DNA of 64,000 bases, taken from the NCBI RefSeq assembly GCF_022570735.2, contig NZ_JANCNS010000001.1, forward strand, positions 496,001 to 560,000, in the 5' to 3' direction. Below the pieces are notes generated by a model that saw only the letters and a program-made list of their open reading frames with translations, made no database searches and was not told the DNA's origin. The stretch comes from Christiangramia oceanisediminis. Lineage in GTDB: Bacteria; Bacteroidota; Bacteroidia; Flavobacteriales; Flavobacteriaceae. Below are positions 17,961 through 26,445 of this stretch, in pieces. Position 1 is the first letter of the stretch; each line of letters opens with the position of its first letter. The translations under genes and the position numbers were made by a program.

Positions 17961-18154
17961 ATAAAACTAATTGCTGGCTTAATTTAAGAATCCGCCGATA
18001 CGAATATAGATCGATTCCTTTAATTAGAATTGCGACTTAATGACCTATTTTAAAAAATTCGGCATAAGCCCCTTTTACCAGGCACATCGATAAAGTGCGA
18101 CCTTAAAATAATTATATCTAATTGCGAGGATGTTTTAGACGAAAACCTTCAATT
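17961..18154. other. Upstream region of the hydroxybutyrate cluster
   Basis: A 194-nt gap between the symporter start and the end of cutC, both on the minus strand. It holds a TATATTCG box at 18008-18001 (minus) that fits a -7 element of the symporter transcript. No clear terminator for cutC and no strong operator were seen. Confidence 0.4.
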
Positions 18155-18877
18155 CTACCTGATCTTTTTGATCATTTCCTTGATGAGCTTGTCATCGCTG
18201 ATTGTCTTTATATGTTCCTGAAGAAATTTTTCTGAATTCATTGGAACCGGGATCTCATAAGCTACCTCATCTATAATTTTTGAGGCTGAAAAATGCACGG
18301 CCTGAAAACCGGAATTTTTGAATTGGGCAATATTTTCCAGGTTTACGCCACTTCCCGGCATGATAGTACATCTCTTGGCCGCCTCCTTCAATTTGATAAG
18401 ATTTTCAAAACCTTCATCAACATTGCTTTTGCCTCCTGAAGTTAAAATGCTTTGAACACCTAAATCTTCTAATTGTCCCAAAGACCGTACAGGATCTTTT
18501 AACCAATCGAAAGCCCGGTGAAAAGTGAAGTGAATACCTTCTGAAGCCTGGACTAATTTTGAAGTTTTCTCCAGGTCGATCTCGCGCTTATCATTCAAAG
18601 CGCCGGAAACGATCCCGGAAACACCCATTTCTTTACAAATTTCAATATCGGACAGCATCACCTCAAATTCCATTTCAGAATAGGTGAAATTGCCGCTCCT
18701 GGGCCTGATCAAAACATGAACCGGGATTGAAATTCTTTCTAAAACAGATCGTATCAATCCGAAGGAAGGAGTAATTCCTCCCACACCCAGTTCAGAACAC
18801 AACTCTATACGATCGGCCCCTCCTTTCTCGGCATTCAAGGCAGACTCCAAAGAATTGGCACAAACTTCTATGAGCAT
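18155..18877 (-). CDS. cutC: CutC family protein
   Basis: A TIM-barrel CutC family protein of 240 residues from the chosen start. Family hallmarks are the N-terminal LIEVCANSLESA, the loop GGADRIELCSELGVGGITPS, VHVLIRPRSGNF, and the late motif MPGSGVN. I chose the ATG at 18877 because the family begins with this strand; an upstream ATG at 18952 adds 25 unconserved residues and would leave only 11 nt to the divergent gene. CutC was named for copper homeostasis, but that role is disputed and its reaction is unknown. The divergent neighbour is an exported glycosylasparaginase. Confidence 0.88.
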   Translation of the reverse strand: MLIEVCANSLESALNAEKGGADRIELCSELGVGGITPSFGLIRSVLERISIPVHVLIRPRSGNFTYSEMEFEVMLSDIEICKEMGVSGIVSGALNDKREIDLEKTSKLVQASEGIHFTFHRAFDWLKDPVRSLGQLEDLGVQSILTSGGKSNVDEGFENLIKLKEAAKRCTIMPGSGVNLENIAQFKNSGFQAVHFSASKIIDEVAYEIPVPMNSEKFLQEHIKTISDDKLIKEMIKKIR

Positions 18878-18963
18878 TTTAGTATATTTAATTTTTTTAA
18901 AATTCAGCGGAAAGATCACAAAGTAAGAAATTCCTCCTGTTTTCTTATCCAATTTAATTACTT

Positions 18964-19941
18964 ATGCAAAGACGTAAATTCATAGAAAGATCTGCCATTT
19001 CTTTAGCAGGTATTTCTTTAGGATCGGGCCTCATCTCAACAAACCTGTTTGCCATGACAAAAAACACCTCTACAAAACCTGTAGCCGTTGCTACCTGGAA
19101 CTTTCAGAATGCCACGAAATTAGCCGGAGCCATGCTAGAAGACGGAGCCTCGGCTTTAGATGCCGTGGAAAAAGGCGTGATGGTAGAGGAATCCAATTTG
19201 AAAAACACCACGGTTGGTGATGGCGGCGCACCAGACCGTGACGGAAATGTGACCCTGGACGCCTGCATCATGTCGCCCGATGGTAATGCCGGCTCGGTGG
19301 TTTACCTGAAGGAGATCGCTCACCCGGTTTCGGTAGCCAGGAAAGTCATGGAAGAAACTCCGCATGTAATGCTGGCTGGTGAAGGAGCTCTTCAGTTCGC
19401 TATCCAGCAGGGATTTAAAAGGAAGAACCTGCTTACCGAGGAATCTGAAAAAGCCTGGAAAGAATGGCTGGAACACAAACAATATAAACCCATTATCAAT
19501 ATCGAAAATCACGATACCATCGGGATGCTTTGCATGGACGAAAACGGAGATATTGCGGGTGCCTGCACCACAAGCGGACTTTCGTATAAGATGAACGGCC
19601 GAGTAGGTGATTCACCCATCATTGGTGCCGGATTGTTCCTGGACAACGAAATTGGTGGAGCCGTGGGTACAGGAATGGGCGAAGCGATCATGAAAAGCGT
19701 AGGTAGTTTTCTAATAGTTGAATTGATGCGGCAGGGAAAAAATCCGCAGGAAGCCTGTAAGGAAGCGGTACTGAGAACCATAAAACAAAATGCAAATTTC
19801 AGGGATTTCCAGGTTGCCTATGTTGCCATGAACAAAAAAGGAGAAATTGGATCCTATTGTATTCATAAAGGCTTCAGCTACGCGAAATTTCATAATGGTG
19901 AGAGCACGAATAATCCAAGCGATTCGTATTTGAAGGATTGA
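18964..19941 (+). CDS. Tat-exported N4-(beta-N-acetylglucosaminyl)-L-asparaginase
   Basis: A 325-residue Ntn-hydrolase of the glycosylasparaginase/isoaspartyl peptidase family. The N terminus carries a twin-arginine pattern (RRKFIERS) followed by a hydrophobic segment to about residue 30, so export by Tat is likely. The precursor would self-cleave before Thr185 in NHDTIGML, the site that generates the nucleophilic Thr of the beta chain; VGDSPIIGAG (about 204-213) and GAVGTGMGE (about 221-229) complete the active site. The enzyme cuts the GlcNAc-Asn bond left after glycoprotein breakdown. It is divergent from cutC, and the 86-nt gap between the starts must hold both promoters. Confidence 0.88.
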   Translation: MQRRKFIERSAISLAGISLGSGLISTNLFAMTKNTSTKPVAVATWNFQNATKLAGAMLEDGASALDAVEKGVMVEESNLKNTTVGDGGAPDRDGNVTLDACIMSPDGNAGSVVYLKEIAHPVSVARKVMEETPHVMLAGEGALQFAIQQGFKRKNLLTEESEKAWKEWLEHKQYKPIINIENHDTIGMLCMDENGDIAGACTTSGLSYKMNGRVGDSPIIGAGLFLDNEIGGAVGTGMGEAIMKSVGSFLIVELMRQGKNPQEACKEAVLRTIKQNANFRDFQVAYVAMNKKGEIGSYCIHKGFSYAKFHNGESTNNPSDSYLKD

Positions 19942-19973
19942 TCCTTACCAATTACAAATGAATTGACAACAGA

Positions 19974-20015
19974 TTTTTCAGTCGTTCCGAAGCATCGGAA
20001 CTCCTTCGAAATGAC
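19974..20015 (-). repeat. 42-nt dispersed inverted-repeat element
   Basis: Begins TTTTTCAGTCGTTCCGA and ends CTCCTTCGAAATGAC. Its reverse complement matches 27504-27547 with few differences, including an internal imperfect palindrome (TCCGAAGCATCGGA here, CCCGACGAATCGGG there). The differences keep the palindrome paired, which suggests a selected stem. Confidence 0.75.
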
Positions 20016-20063
20016 TTTATAAACTAAATTTTAACCTGGATATGCTGGTTCTCCATCCCACGC

Positions 20064-20088
20064 TGTCAGGCTGAGCAGAGTCGAAGCC
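20064..20088 (-). repeat. Dispersed repeat, copy 3
   Basis: Reverse complement of the element at 2131 with one base change (GAGCAGAG in place of GAGCGGAG). Confidence 0.8.
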
Positions 20089-20115
20089 GTGGATCTATCT
20101 ATAATGAACCCAAAC

Positions 20116-20140
20116 TGTCAGGCTGAGCGGAGTCGAAGCC
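20116..20140 (-). repeat. Dispersed repeat, copy 4
   Basis: Exact reverse complement of the 25-nt core at 2131-2155. Confidence 0.8.
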
Positions 20141-20285
20141 TAAAGCTAAAACAACCAGAACAAGCTAACCTTTAAACTGTGCATAAGGTGACGATAAAAT
20201 CTCTAAATTGAAATCAATCTTAGGTAAGACTAATTTTATCTTCGTAGTTTTGAAATATTCTCAGAATTCAATTTAAACAATACCA

Positions 20286-23114
20286 ATGGCCGAACAAAAA
20301 CGCCTCTTTTTACTCGATGCATACGCTTTAATTTTCCGCGGATATTACGCTTTTATCAAGAATCCCAGGATCAATTCCAAGGGTTTCAATACTTCTGCCA
20401 TTATGGGATTCACCAACTCCCTGTTTGATGTGATTAGAAGGGAAAAGCCAGATCACCTGGCGGTTTGTTTTGATAAAGACGGCAGCAAGGAGCGAACCGA
20501 GATGTTCTCGGAATATAAGGCAAACCGGGACGAAACTCCAGAACCCATCCGCGAGGCCATCCCGATAATACAGGATATTCTAAAGGCCATGCACATTCCG
20601 GTAGTTGAATGCGCCGGAATGGAAGCTGATGACATTATTGGAACCCTGGCAAAACAGGCCGAAAAAGAGAATTACAAGGTCTATATGGTAACTCCCGATA
20701 AGGATTTTGCCCAGCTCGTCACTGAAAATATCTTTATGTACCGCCCGGCCCGGATGGGTAACGGGATCGAGATCTGGGGAATTCCGGAAGTCCAGAAGAA
20801 ATTTGAAGTAGAAAGACCTGAACAGGTGATCGATTTCCTGGGGATGATGGGAGACTCGGTTGATAATATTCCCGGACTTCCTGGTGTGGGTGAAAAGACC
20901 GCTAAGAAGTTCTTAAAAAAATACGGCAGCATGGAAGGCCTGCTGGCGAACACCGATGACCTTAAAGGAAAGATGAAGGAAAAGGTGATCGAAAATGCCG
21001 AACTGGGAATCCTTTCCAAAAAACTGGCGACCATCTTTACCAATTGTGATGTGAAATTCCATGCGAAAGATTATGAACTTTCAATGCCCGATGGACAAAA
21101 AGTACAGGAAATATTTGATGAACTCGAATTCCGAAGACTAAAAGACCAGTTCATCAAATTATTTTCAGGGGAAGAAGATACTGCTCAAACCCAGGTGACC
21201 AATTCTCCTTCAGCTAAGAAAAACGCTGAAGCCACTGCGGGCGCCGGTCAATTCTCATTATTTGGAGGAGACGGCGAGGAGATCGAGCGCACCTCTTCAA
21301 GGACCAACCTGGGCGATACGCCTCATTTCTACCAGGCAATAAATACTGAAATGGCCAGAAAGCTTTTTATGGAAAGGCTTTTGAAACAAAAGAGCGTTTG
21401 TTTTGATACTGAAACCACCAGTTTGAATCCGTTGGAAGCACAGCTGGTTGGAATCGCATTTTCCTGGGAGACCGGGAAAGGCTTTTATATTCCCTTTCCG
21501 GAAGACCAGCAGGAGGCTCAGAAGATCATCGAGGAGCTACGAGAATTCTTTGAAGATGAAAAAATTGAAAAAGTAGGCCAGAATCTTAAGTATGATATCG
21601 AGGTTCTGGACAAATATAACCTGGAGGTAAAAGGCCCGCTTTTCGACACCATGATCGCACATTACCTCATCAATCCGGATATGCGCCATAATATGGATGT
21701 ACTGGCCGAAACTTACCTCAACTATTCTCCACAGCCAATTACCGAACTTATCGGGAAAAAGGGTAAGAATCAGGGAAGCATGCGTGATGTTCCGCTTGAT
21801 AAACAAACCGAATATGCCGCCGAAGATGCCGATATCACTTTTCAGCTGAAAAACTTTTTTGAAAAAGAGCTGGATGAAGCCGAAACCAGGAAGCTTTTCA
21901 ACGAGATCGAAATTCCACTGGTGAAGGTACTGGCCGATATGGAACTGGAAGGGATCAAACTGGATGAAGTTTATTTAAGATCGCTTTCTGAAGCACTTGC
22001 TGCCGATATCAAGGAACTTGAAGTTAAAATCTACGAAGCTGCAGGAGAGGAATTTCTCATCAGTTCACCAAAACAATTAGGGATCATTTTATTCGAAAAA
22101 ATGGCCCTCGTCAAAAAACCGAAAAAGACCAAAACCGGGCAGTATTCCACCAGTGAAGATGTACTTTCTGGCCTTGCAGAAGAACATGCCATCATCAAAC
22201 ACGTTCTGGATTACAGGGGATTGGTAAAACTTCAGAACACCTATGTGGATGCGCTACCAAACCAGGTTGAAAAAACCACAGGCAGGGTTCATACAGATTA
22301 TGTGCAGACCACTGCAGCCACTGGAAGATTAAGCTCCAATAATCCCAACCTTCAGAATATCCCGATCAGGACCGAAAGAGGACGACAGGTAAGAAAGGCT
22401 TTTGTACCACGAGATGAAAATTACGTGCTACTTGCTGCCGATTATTCCCAGATTGAACTAAGGATCATTGCAGCACTCAGCAAGGAAGAGAACATGATCA
22501 AAGCCTTCCAGGATGGGGAAGATATTCACGCATCAACCGCAGCGAAAGTTTTTGGAGTCCCCATCGAGGAAGTGACCAGGGAGCAACGAAGCAATGCGAA
22601 AACAGTGAATTTTGGGATCATTTATGGAGTTTCAGCCTTCGGACTCAGCAATCAAACCTCGCTTTCGAGGAGCGAAGCCAAGGAACTGATCGATACCTAT
22701 TATAAGACCTATCCAAAATTGAGCGGCTATATCGCAGACCAGGTGGAATATGCCAGGGAACATGGCTATGTTTCTACGGTTCTGGGTAGAAGAAGATATT
22801 TAAAAGACATCAATTCAAGAAACCAGGTAGTACGAGGTGCCGCCGAGCGAAACGCGGTTAACGCACCTATACAGGGAAGTGCCGCAGATATCATCAAACT
22901 GGCGATGATCAACATTCACCGTAAACTTGAAGAAGGAAATTACAAGACCAGGATGTTGCTGCAGGTTCATGATGAACTGGTGTTCGATGCTCACAAAAGC
23001 GAACTGGAAGAGGTCAAGAAAATGATCAAATCTGAAATGGAGAACGCCTACAAACTGGAAGTACCCTTAGATGTAGAACTTGGGATCGGCGAAAACTGGC
23101 TGGAAGCGCACTAA
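20286..23114 (+). CDS. polA: DNA polymerase I
   Basis: A full-length 942-residue DNA polymerase I, the enzyme of Okazaki-fragment processing and repair gap filling. Three domains appear in order. The 5'-3' exonuclease spans residues 1-290, with LLDAYALIFRGYYAF and the metal-binding EADDIIGT. The 3'-5' proofreading domain (about 360-540) is intact, with FDTETTSLNP and the later DADITF. The polymerase domain runs from about 560 to the end with motif A DYSQIELR, motif B RSNAKTVNFGIIYG (Phe at the ddNTP-discriminating position, as in E. coli) and motif C QVHDELVF. The linker at about 300-335 is Ala/Ser/Thr-rich. It is transcribed alone. Confidence 0.97.
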   Translation: MAEQKRLFLLDAYALIFRGYYAFIKNPRINSKGFNTSAIMGFTNSLFDVIRREKPDHLAVCFDKDGSKERTEMFSEYKANRDETPEPIREAIPIIQDILKAMHIPVVECAGMEADDIIGTLAKQAEKENYKVYMVTPDKDFAQLVTENIFMYRPARMGNGIEIWGIPEVQKKFEVERPEQVIDFLGMMGDSVDNIPGLPGVGEKTAKKFLKKYGSMEGLLANTDDLKGKMKEKVIENAELGILSKKLATIFTNCDVKFHAKDYELSMPDGQKVQEIFDELEFRRLKDQFIKLFSGEEDTAQTQVTNSPSAKKNAEATAGAGQFSLFGGDGEEIERTSSRTNLGDTPHFYQAINTEMARKLFMERLLKQKSVCFDTETTSLNPLEAQLVGIAFSWETGKGFYIPFPEDQQEAQKIIEELREFFEDEKIEKVGQNLKYDIEVLDKYNLEVKGPLFDTMIAHYLINPDMRHNMDVLAETYLNYSPQPITELIGKKGKNQGSMRDVPLDKQTEYAAEDADITFQLKNFFEKELDEAETRKLFNEIEIPLVKVLADMELEGIKLDEVYLRSLSEALAADIKELEVKIYEAAGEEFLISSPKQLGIILFEKMALVKKPKKTKTGQYSTSEDVLSGLAEEHAIIKHVLDYRGLVKLQNTYVDALPNQVEKTTGRVHTDYVQTTAATGRLSSNNPNLQNIPIRTERGRQVRKAFVPRDENYVLLAADYSQIELRIIAALSKEENMIKAFQDGEDIHASTAAKVFGVPIEEVTREQRSNAKTVNFGIIYGVSAFGLSNQTSLSRSEAKELIDTYYKTYPKLSGYIADQVEYAREHGYVSTVLGRRRYLKDINSRNQVVRGAAERNAVNAPIQGSAADIIKLAMINIHRKLEEGNYKTRMLLQVHDELVFDAHKSELEEVKKMIKSEMENAYKLEVPLDVELGIGENWLEAH

Positions 23115-23150
23115 TCAGTGGGCAGTGAGCAGTTTTCAGTTGGCAGTTTG

Positions 23151-23199
23151 AGGTTAGAGGTTAGAGGTTAGAGGTTAGAGGTTAGAGGTTAGAGGTTAG
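23151..23199 (+). repeat. Seven tandem copies of AGGTTAG
   Basis: Seven perfect head-to-tail copies of the 7-nt unit AGGTTAG in the gap between polA and the convergent lipoprotein gene. The array is preceded by a low-complexity CAGT/GGCAGT stretch (23117-23148). It is intergenic and too short and unspaced to be a CRISPR array. Confidence 0.9.
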
Positions 23200-23244
23200 T
23201 GAAATAAAAAATTTGAATCTCGGTAGAATACCCATGCAAAGGTT

Positions 23245-23811
23245 TCATTCAACTCTGCTGTATTCCAGTTCAACGATTTGAATATCAGACACCAGCGTAT
23301 TTCCCGGGTCGTTCACATAAATCTCAGACTCCTCCTTGGTAACTTCAAAGGAAAAGCGATTACCAGATAGTTTTATCGTTTTTGAATCTGTATATAGAAT
23401 ATTGCCAATAACAATATATAAGAAAAGTTCATCCCGGTTAATTTCCCAGGTCCCAGAATCTTCCCGGTTATTTAAACAGGCGAATTCATCATCTCCCGGT
23501 CCCGCAGCAAAGTCCATTTGGGCATTAATCGAAAAGAATCCATTATTTTCAAAAAAATCAATTCTCATATCATCGTAACAATCGGTTTCCAGTAACAAAT
23601 TTGTATTGCTGCTTCCATCACCATCGAGATCTACAGGAATATTAGCCTGCATGGCAGAAATTTGCCAGCTACCGTATAAGAGTCTTGGTTGAATATTAGC
23701 ATTCTGAGACATCAACAATTCATCTTCTCCTAAGGGAGGCGCCATTTCATCGCAAGAAAGAAGGAAAATAATAATTAAGGAAATTGCAAATACAGGTCTC
23801 ATCTTCAGCAT
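23245..23811 (-). CDS. Lipoprotein of unknown function (lipocalin-like size)
   Basis: A predicted lipoprotein of 188 residues. A hydrophobic signal (MRPVFAISLIIIFLLSC) ends in a lipobox whose Cys would be lipidated. The mature part has alternating beta-like strands and a GSWQIS...GTWEINRDELFL layout resembling the small 'lipocalin-like' lipoproteins of Bacteroidota, plus two Cys (about 86 and 108) that might pair. I chose the ATG at 23811; a closer ATG at 23802 would also give a good signal peptide. The reading frame continues upstream to 23841, but that would push the signal inwards. It converges on polA, and its function is unknown. Confidence 0.72.
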   Translation of the reverse strand: MLKMRPVFAISLIIIFLLSCDEMAPPLGEDELLMSQNANIQPRLLYGSWQISAMQANIPVDLDGDGSSNTNLLLETDCYDDMRIDFFENNGFFSINAQMDFAAGPGDDEFACLNNREDSGTWEINRDELFLYIVIGNILYTDSKTIKLSGNRFSFEVTKEESEIYVNDPGNTLVSDIQIVELEYSRVE

Positions 23812-23841
23812 GTTATCACACCAAAAATAAACATACAGCAT

Positions 23842-24342
23842 GTTGATTATCAGTCTACTGCATGTTTTTCTATAAGAAACCTGTTTTCATCCTGAAATAC
23901 ATGACTTCACATTCTTAATGTAAGAAAGGCCTTCTTAAGAACACCCGTCTCAAAACTCATGGGTTGGCATTAATGGAAAAACCTCATAGATTTTTAACTA
24001 TGAGGTTTCCCAACTAACACTAAAAACTACAATTAGGCTGGGCTTATATCCAGCTCTAAAAATCTTATTACCTCCAAATTGTTTCAGCATAGAATCTGAA
24101 TTTGGCAGGATTGATGGCTTAATAATTTAACCTGTCACCTATAAACGTTTTTAAAGCTCAAATCTTGCCCGCCAAATGTTAAATATTGAACTTATTTCAG
24201 CTTTTAACTTTTAGGCTTAGAAATACCCTGTTTTATAGAAGAATTCGTTTTGGACAAATCTGCACAGCAGTCAAAATTAAGCTTAATGTAGATCCAACTG
24301 TAAATCAGCAGCTTCGAAGCATATAAAATAATGAATCGCCTA
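23842..24342. other. Gap between lipoprotein and rplM promoter
   Basis: About 500 nt with no credible gene. The only clear structure is a hairpin at 23979-24008 (AAACCTCATAG / CTATGAGGTTT). It is A+T rich towards the rplM promoter. Confidence 0.6.
23979..24008. repeat. Inverted repeat, 11-bp arms
   Basis: AAACCTCATAG / CTATGAGGTTT with an 8-nt loop, flanked by GGAA and TTCC. It could act as a bidirectional hairpin, but a long T-run is lacking. It resembles the larger palindrome at 28500-28532 in sequence (AACCT...AGGTT). Confidence 0.6.
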
Positions 24343-24373
24343 TTTGCTATTAGAATTTATAATTGTACATTTG
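24343..24373 (+). promoter_or_regulatory. Promoter of rplM-rpsI
   Basis: TTTG (24343-24346), 19 nt, TACATTTG (24366-24373). This is an exact Bacteroidota-type promoter, leaving a 5' leader of about 65 nt before rplM. The leader contains an imperfect pair around CCCGATTGAGATGCGGG. Confidence 0.82.
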
Positions 24374-24445
24374 CACCCCTGTTTTCCCGATTGAGATGCG
24401 GGCAAACGGGATTGGAATGTTTAATAATTAGTAAAATCAATTGGT

Positions 24446-24901
24446 GTGGACACATTAAGTTACAAAACAGTATCGGCTAACAAAGCCACCAGAACCAAGG
24501 AATGGGTTGTGGTAGATGCTGAAGGACAATCATTGGGTCGTCTTGCCTCCAGAGTAGCATTTTTGCTTAGAGGAAAGCACAAGCCTAACTTCACCCCACA
24601 TGTTGACTGCGGAGACAATGTAATTGTTCTAAACGCACAAGGAGTCAACTTGACCGGAAAGAAATGGGATTCGAAAGAATACATTCGTCACACAGGTCAC
24701 CCGGGTGGACAAAGAAGTCTAACAGCTTCAGAATTATTCAGCAAATCTCCTGAAAGACTTGTTGAAAAAGCCGTAAAAGGCATGCTTCCAAAGAACAAAC
24801 TTGGAGCAGATTTATTCAGAAATCTAAAGGTTTATGCAGGATCTGAGCATGATCACGAAGCGCAAAAACCTAAAACTATTAACTTAAACGACGTTAAGTA
24901 A
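24446..24901 (+). CDS. rplM: 50S ribosomal protein L13
   Basis: A 151-residue L13. The start is GTG; the protein then reads [19 protein letters not shown], which is how flavobacterial L13 begins, so the unusual codon is the right start. The core motif [15 protein letters not shown], the [19 protein letters not shown] stretch and the [13 protein letters not shown] motif are all present. It is an assembly-initiating large-subunit protein. The rpsI ATG starts one base after the L13 coding end overlaps (TAATGG), so the pair is translationally coupled. Confidence 0.98.
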   Translation: MDTLSYKTVSANKATRTKEWVVVDAEGQSLGRLASRVAFLLRGKHKPNFTPHVDCGDNVIVLNAQGVNLTGKKWDSKEYIRHTGHPGGQRSLTASELFSKSPERLVEKAVKGMLPKNKLGADLFRNLKVYAGSEHDHEAQKPKTINLNDVK

Positions 24902-25287
24902 TGGAGGTAATTCACAAAATTGGCCGTAGAAAGACTGCTGTGGCCCGTGTATATGTTTCAGAAGGAAAAGGAAACATTACCGTAAACAAGAAAGACCTTA
25001 AAGATTACTTCACTACTGGTACCCTACTTTATAAAGTAAACCAGCCATTGATGCTTACCGAGAACGAAGGAAACTTCGACGTTAAAATTAACGTATACGG
25101 TGGAGGTATCACTGGACAGGCTGAAGCGATCCGTCTAGCACTTTCCAGAGCTATGGTTTCACTAGACGAAGAAAACCATGGTGCTCTTAAGCCAGAAGGT
25201 CTTCTTACCAGAGATCCACGTATGGTAGAACGTAAGAAATACGGTCAGAAGAAAGCCCGTAAGAAATTCCAGTTCTCTAAACGTTAA
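24901..25287 (+). CDS. rpsI: 30S ribosomal protein S9
   Basis: A 128-residue S9 of normal length, ending in the basic tail KYGQKKARKKFQFSKR that reaches the P-site tRNA. IGRRKTAVARVY is the family's N-terminal signature, and GGGITGQAEAIRLALSRAM and LLTRDPRMVERKK are also typical. The ATG shares a base with the rplM stop. The next gene, rpsB, is 169 nt downstream behind a structured leader. Confidence 0.98.
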   Translation: MEVIHKIGRRKTAVARVYVSEGKGNITVNKKDLKDYFTTGTLLYKVNQPLMLTENEGNFDVKINVYGGGITGQAEAIRLALSRAMVSLDEENHGALKPEGLLTRDPRMVERKKYGQKKARKKFQFSKR

Positions 25288-25295
25288 TCTTATTA

Positions 25296-25436
25296 CCGGA
25301 TTGGTTTCCGGAGAGTTCATTAAAAAATTAATTTTTTGTTGTTATTCTGTTCATGCCGGGCAGAAGTTAGTTTAGCATCTAAACAGCCAGGGCCGTACTT
25401 TAATCAAGTAGCCACCTGGATGTTGCTATCTCAACA
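25296..25436 (+). promoter_or_regulatory. Structured leader upstream of rpsB
   Basis: The 169-nt rpsI-rpsB gap holds four hairpins in a row: CCGGA/TCCGG (25296-25311), GTTTAG/CTAAAC (25370-25384), CCAGG/CCTGG enclosing TACTT/AAGTA (25387-25419), and TGTTG/CAACA (25421-25436). The last ends 20 nt before the rpsB ATG. Ribosomal S2 operons in several phyla are autoregulated through leader RNA; this is a candidate for the same kind of control. No T-run terminator was seen. Confidence 0.5.
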
Positions 25437-25456
25437 GAACGTAAACTATTACAAAA

Positions 25457-26356
25457 ATGGCAAACAAAGTAGAAGTAAAAGAATTACTTGATGCTGGTGT
25501 TCATTTTGGACACTTAACAAGAAGATGGAACCCAAACATGGCCCCATATATCTATATGGAGCGCAATGGTATCCACATCATCAATTTATATAAGAGTGCT
25601 GCCAAAATGCAGGAGGCCGGTGAGGCACTTGCAAAGATCGCAGCCAGTGGCCGAAAGATCCTTTTCGTAGCTACTAAAAAACAGGCAAAGGAGATCGTAG
25701 CTGAGCAGGCAGAAAAGGCAAACATGCCTTATATCACTGAGCGTTGGCCTGGTGGTATGCTTACCAACTTCGTAACTATTCGTAAAGCTGTTAAGAAAAT
25801 GGCTTCTATCGATAGAATGAAGAAAGACGGTACCTTTAACTCTCTTTCTAAAAAAGAGCGTCTTCAGGTAGATCGTCTAAGAGCGAAGCTTGAAAAGAAC
25901 CTTGGTTCTATCGCCGATATGTCCAGACTTCCAGGCGCATTGTTCGTAGTGGATATCACTCGTGAGCACATTGCTGTTAAGGAAGCACAAAAACTAAACA
26001 TTCCAATTTTTGCGATGGTAGATACGAATTCAGACCCACGTGAGGTTGAGTACGTAATCCCATCTAACGACGATGCTTCTAAATCTATTAGCAAAGTTGT
26101 TTCTTATGTTTCAGATTCTATCGTTGAAGGTCTTTCTGAAAGAAAGTCTGAAAAGGCTGCCAAGAAGAAAGAAGAAAAAGCTTCAAAAGAAGGAAAAGAA
26201 GACAAGGCTCCTAAAGCTAAAAAGGAGAAAAAAGCTGAAGTTCCTTCAACCGATGCCGAAGATAAAAAGGCAATGAAAGAAGCTAAGAAAGATGTAAAGC
26301 TTGAGTCTAAGAGTGAAACTCTTGATAAAGCAAAATCATCAAACGAAGAAGAATAA
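25457..26356 (+). CDS. rpsB: 30S ribosomal protein S2 with long charged tail
   Basis: A 299-residue S2; the globular part (about 1-226) carries LLDAGVHFGHLTRRWNPNMAPYI, the ITERWPGGMLTNF motif and IVDTN-type dimer region (AMVDTNSDP). Residues 227-299 form an extra tail made mostly of Lys, Glu, Ala and Ser, which is disordered and roughly 60 residues longer than in E. coli. Extended S2 tails are seen in other flavobacteria. It is upstream of tsf, as in most bacteria, with a terminator-like hairpin between them that would lower tsf transcription. Confidence 0.97.
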   Translation: MANKVEVKELLDAGVHFGHLTRRWNPNMAPYIYMERNGIHIINLYKSAAKMQEAGEALAKIAASGRKILFVATKKQAKEIVAEQAEKANMPYITERWPGGMLTNFVTIRKAVKKMASIDRMKKDGTFNSLSKKERLQVDRLRAKLEKNLGSIADMSRLPGALFVVDITREHIAVKEAQKLNIPIFAMVDTNSDPREVEYVIPSNDDASKSISKVVSYVSDSIVEGLSERKSEKAAKKKEEKASKEGKEDKAPKAKKEKKAEVPSTDAEDKKAMKEAKKDVKLESKSETLDKAKSSNEEE

Positions 26357-26377
26357 AATAACGTTTTCATAAAATCT

Positions 26378-26427
26378 AAAAGTCGTTTAGTTTCTTTCTT
26401 TACAGTGAGTTTCTAAACGACTTTTTT
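26378..26427 (+). terminator. Terminator/attenuator between rpsB and tsf
   Basis: A perfect 13-bp stem (AAAAGTCGTTTAG / CTAAACGACTTTT) with a 22-nt loop and a terminal T-run, placed 19 nt before the tsf ATG. As no obvious promoter lies in the short remaining gap, partial read-through is likely. Confidence 0.8.
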
Positions 26428-26445
26428 AAATAAAAAAACACTATT

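Larger units (their letters stand above)
19942..20285. other. Repeat-bearing gap before polA
   Basis: No gene. It contains a 42-nt dispersed repeat (19974-20015), two copies of a 25-nt dispersed repeat (20064-20088 and 20116-20140, 52 nt apart), and a near-consensus -7 box TATCTTCG at 20237-20244 that may serve polA. Confidence 0.65.

Noticed and set aside
18878-18952. Longer N terminus for CutC
   Set aside because: The extra 25 residues are unconserved and would place the start 11 nt from the divergent gene, leaving no promoter room.
23151-23199. CRISPR array
   Set aside because: The seven AGGTTAG units are contiguous with no spacers, and there are no cas genes.
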